Shown piece after piece: positions 12,352 to 14,099 of a DNA stretch of 14,099 nucleotides. Source of the stretch: Deltaproteobacteria bacterium (GTDB lineage: Bacteria > Bdellovibrionota > UBA1018 > UBA923); NCBI GenBank assembly GCA_016194725.1, contig JACQAW010000052.1, positions 1 to 14,099 of the forward strand, read 5' to 3'. The position numbers were made by a program, and so were the translations under genes. A model generated the notes under the pieces. The model searched no databases and was not told where the DNA came from. It saw only the letters and a list, made by a program, of their open reading frames with translations. How positions within the stretch are numbered: the stretch's first letter is position 1; each line of letters begins with the position of its first letter.

Positions 12352-14099
12352 AGAAAACGACTACTGGGTTGACTCGGACGCTTCGCGTGGAAAAGTCGCC
12401 GGCCGACGAAAAATGGGATTCGCGCGGTCACCGTGCGCTTCGTGAACTTGGCATTTTTTTTCCAGCCTGGAGCGAGCATCAGAATTTAAGGGCTTTCGCC
12501 ACTGAGCTCTTCTGGGTGCATTCCGCCGAGGCCACGAAGGCCGCCATGTCCGAGCTTGAGAAAATTCTCGCTGATGAAATTCTGGGCGACCCGCTCTTCA
12601 ACGTCAGCGTGGACGAGTCCGGCTATCCGGGCGAGGCTCGCAAGGGCTATCGCTGGTGGTGCCTCGAAAAAGGGCTGCGGGCAGGGGTGACGGATAATGC
12701 CGGCCACGTTCTCAGCGAAGCCATCGAGCTGGTCTCAGGCAGAGTGGTGGAGTGCCGTTCGGGCACGCGCCTGTGGCTCGAGCTTCCCAAAACCGTGCCC
12801 GCCAAGGAGGTGGACGCTTACGCCAACGAGGTGTTTTTCAATAGCCTCATCGAGCGGGTCGAGGTGTGGAGCGAAGAAGATGCCCGGGCCTGCGACAGCC
12901 AGCTCTATAGGGAGGCTGTCTGGGTTGAGGTCAGCGCCGGTGTCGCGGAAAACGGCGCGGTCGAAACTTTCGATCTCGGCACGCTTGCGATCAAGGACCT
13001 CGAAAAGCTCTCTGACCAGCGTCTTTGGGCCCTGAGCCGCTCCGAGCTGCTTTGCGTACAGGAACATTACGCCACGCTCAAGCGGCCCATGACCGACGTC
13101 GAAATCGAAGTCATCGCGCAAACCTGGTCCGAGCACTGCAAACACAAGATTTTCGCGGCCAATATCGAGGTCACCAACGACCGCGAAGACCTGCTGCTGC
13201 CCGCGCGCATAGAGAGCGTGTTCAAGACCTATATCCGGGGCGCCACTCGTGAAATTCCGGCCAGCTATCTCAAGAGTGTTTTTGAAGACAACGCCGGCGT
13301 GATTAAAATCTCAAGCGAGCTCGACTGTGCCATCAAGGTCGAAACCCACAACAGCCCAAGCGCACTTGACCCATACGGCGGAGCGCTTACCGGAATCGTG
13401 GGTGTGAACCGCGACATTCTTGGCGTGGGCCTGGGCGCGCAGCCGATTGCCAACCTGGACGTTTTTTGCGTGGGCTCGCTGGACACGCCCGAGCCATTGC
13501 CACCGCGGCTGCATCATCCCCGCAGAATTCTGGAAGGCGTGCGCCTGGGGGTTGAGCATGGCGGAAACAAAAGCGGCATTCCCACCGTAACGGGCGCGGT
13601 CGTGCATCATCCCGGCTACCTGGGCAAGCCACTCGTGTTCGTCGGCACCATCGGCATCATTCCCACCGACAAGCCGTTCATCGAAAAACAAATTCTACCG
13701 GGTGACAAGATCGTCATGGCCGGCGGCCGCATCGGCAAGGACGGGATTCACGGGGCGACGTTCAGCTCGCTTGAGATGAACGAGGACTCGCCGGTTTCAG
13801 CGGTGCAGCTGGGCGACCCGCTCACGCAGCGCCGGGTCTGGGATTTTCTCATCGAAGCGCGTGACCAGGCTTTGTTTCGCGCGGTCACTGACAATGGCGC
13901 CGGGGGCCTGTCTTCCAGCATCGGCGAGCTTGCCAGGTTGTGCGGCAAGAAGGGCGGGGCACGAATGGATGTGGGCCAGGCCCGCACAAAATATCCCGGA
14001 CTTCTGCCCTATGAGCTCGTGGTGAGCGAGTCGCAGGAGCGCATGAGCTTTGCAGTCGCCCCGGAAAAGCTCGAAACCTTTCTCGCTCTGGCCAAGGCC
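12348..14099 (+). CDS. purL: Phosphoribosylformylglycinamidine synthase with fused PurS-like domains, 3'-truncated by window edge
   Basis: PurL converts FGAR to FGAM using ATP and ammonia from glutamine. The frame starts at an ATG overlapping the purN stop (ATGA), with AGGAG 11 bases upstream, and stays open for 584 codons to the window end. The first 200 residues do not look like PurL. Residues about 8-80 (TLRVEKSPADEKWDSRGHRA...) and about 108-180 (GLRAGVTDNAGHVLSEAIEL...) each resemble the small subunit PurS, so two PurS-like domains appear fused ahead of the catalytic part. The PurL core follows: TWSEHCKHK with catalytic-type His263, then ETHNSPSALDPYGGALTG with His334. After that come HGGNKSGIPT and, near the edge, TDNGAGGLSSS of the first half. 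Homologues I recall from Geobacter-like deltaproteobacteria are about 1000 residues. A C-terminal glutaminase (PurQ) cannot be judged here. Confidence 0.92.
   Translation, partial: MKKTTTGLTRTLRVEKSPADEKWDSRGHRALRELGIFFPAWSEHQNLRAFATELFWVHSAEATKAAMSELEKILADEILGDPLFNVSVDESGYPGEARKGYRWWCLEKGLRAGVTDNAGHVLSEAIELVSGRVVECRSGTRLWLELPKTVPAKEVDAYANEVFFNSLIERVEVWSEEDARACDSQLYREAVWVEVSAGVAENGAVETFDLGTLAIKDLEKLSDQRLWALSRSELLCVQEHYATLKRPMTDVEIEVIAQTWSEHCKHKIFAANIEVTNDREDLLLPARIESVFKTYIRGATREIPASYLKSVFEDNAGVIKISSELDCAIKVETHNSPSALDPYGGALTGIVGVNRDILGVGLGAQPIANLDVFCVGSLDTPEPLPPRLHHPRRILEGVRLGVEHGGNKSGIPTVTGAVVHHPGYLGKPLVFVGTIGIIPTDKPFIEKQILPGDKIVMAGGRIGKDGIHGATFSSLEMNEDSPVSAVQLGDPLTQRRVWDFLIEARDQALFRAVTDNGAGGLSSSIGELARLCGKKGGARMDVGQARTKYPGLLPYELVVSESQERMSFAVAPEKLETFLALAKA

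Noticed and set aside
1..14099. CRISPR array, tRNA, rRNA, integrase or transposase
   Set aside because: No regularly spaced repeats, tRNA-like cloverleaf with anticodon, rRNA segment or recombinase motif was seen on reading both strands; the cloverleaf-like fold at 5888-6017 lacks tRNA consensus features.

Overview
The window looks like a chromosomal segment of a GC-rich Gram-negative bacterium. Signal peptides, a lipobox, and a predicted outer-membrane beta-barrel ending in Phe support Gram-negative. The protein sequences have a deltaproteobacterial or Bdellovibrio-like flavour: PurS-like domains fused to PurL, an enlarged PurC, an [4Fe-4S]-type PurF, and a small FGKY-motif protein I associate with Bdellovibrio-type genomes. 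This placement rests on family resemblance, not on a search.

Left part (1-7598) is a mosaic of single genes. A cysteine- and lysine-rich protein of unknown function enters from the left edge and is followed by dapF (lysine and peptidoglycan precursor synthesis). Facing dapF is a broken small gene with a perfect Shine-Dalgarno sequence but a frame-disrupted body. Next come two small secreted proteins on the plus strand, a spacer with a doubtful small ORF, a lipoprotein on the minus strand, a roughly 450-base divergent spacer, an outer-membrane beta-barrel candidate, and a secreted C1B papain-like peptidase (bleomycin hydrolase/PepC family) on the minus strand. Between the last two, which converge, lies a striking nested inverted-repeat structure (5888-6017).

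Right part (7763-14099) is a compact purine operon, purF-purC-purD-purN-purL, all on the plus strand. Consecutive genes share ATGA junctions or overlap by 20 bases. The encoded enzymes cover PRPP to phosphoribosylamine (PurF), GAR synthesis (PurD), formylation (PurN), FGAM synthesis (PurL) and SAICAR synthesis (PurC). purL runs off the right edge with 584 codons visible. purM, purE, purK, purB and purH are not in the window.

I see no CRISPR array, rRNA, tRNA, complete insertion sequence, integrase or phage gene. The items most worth a second look are the nested palindrome at 5888-6017, the broken FGKY gene, the exported PepC-like peptidase and the PurS-PurS-PurL fusion. I found no clear new multi-gene system.
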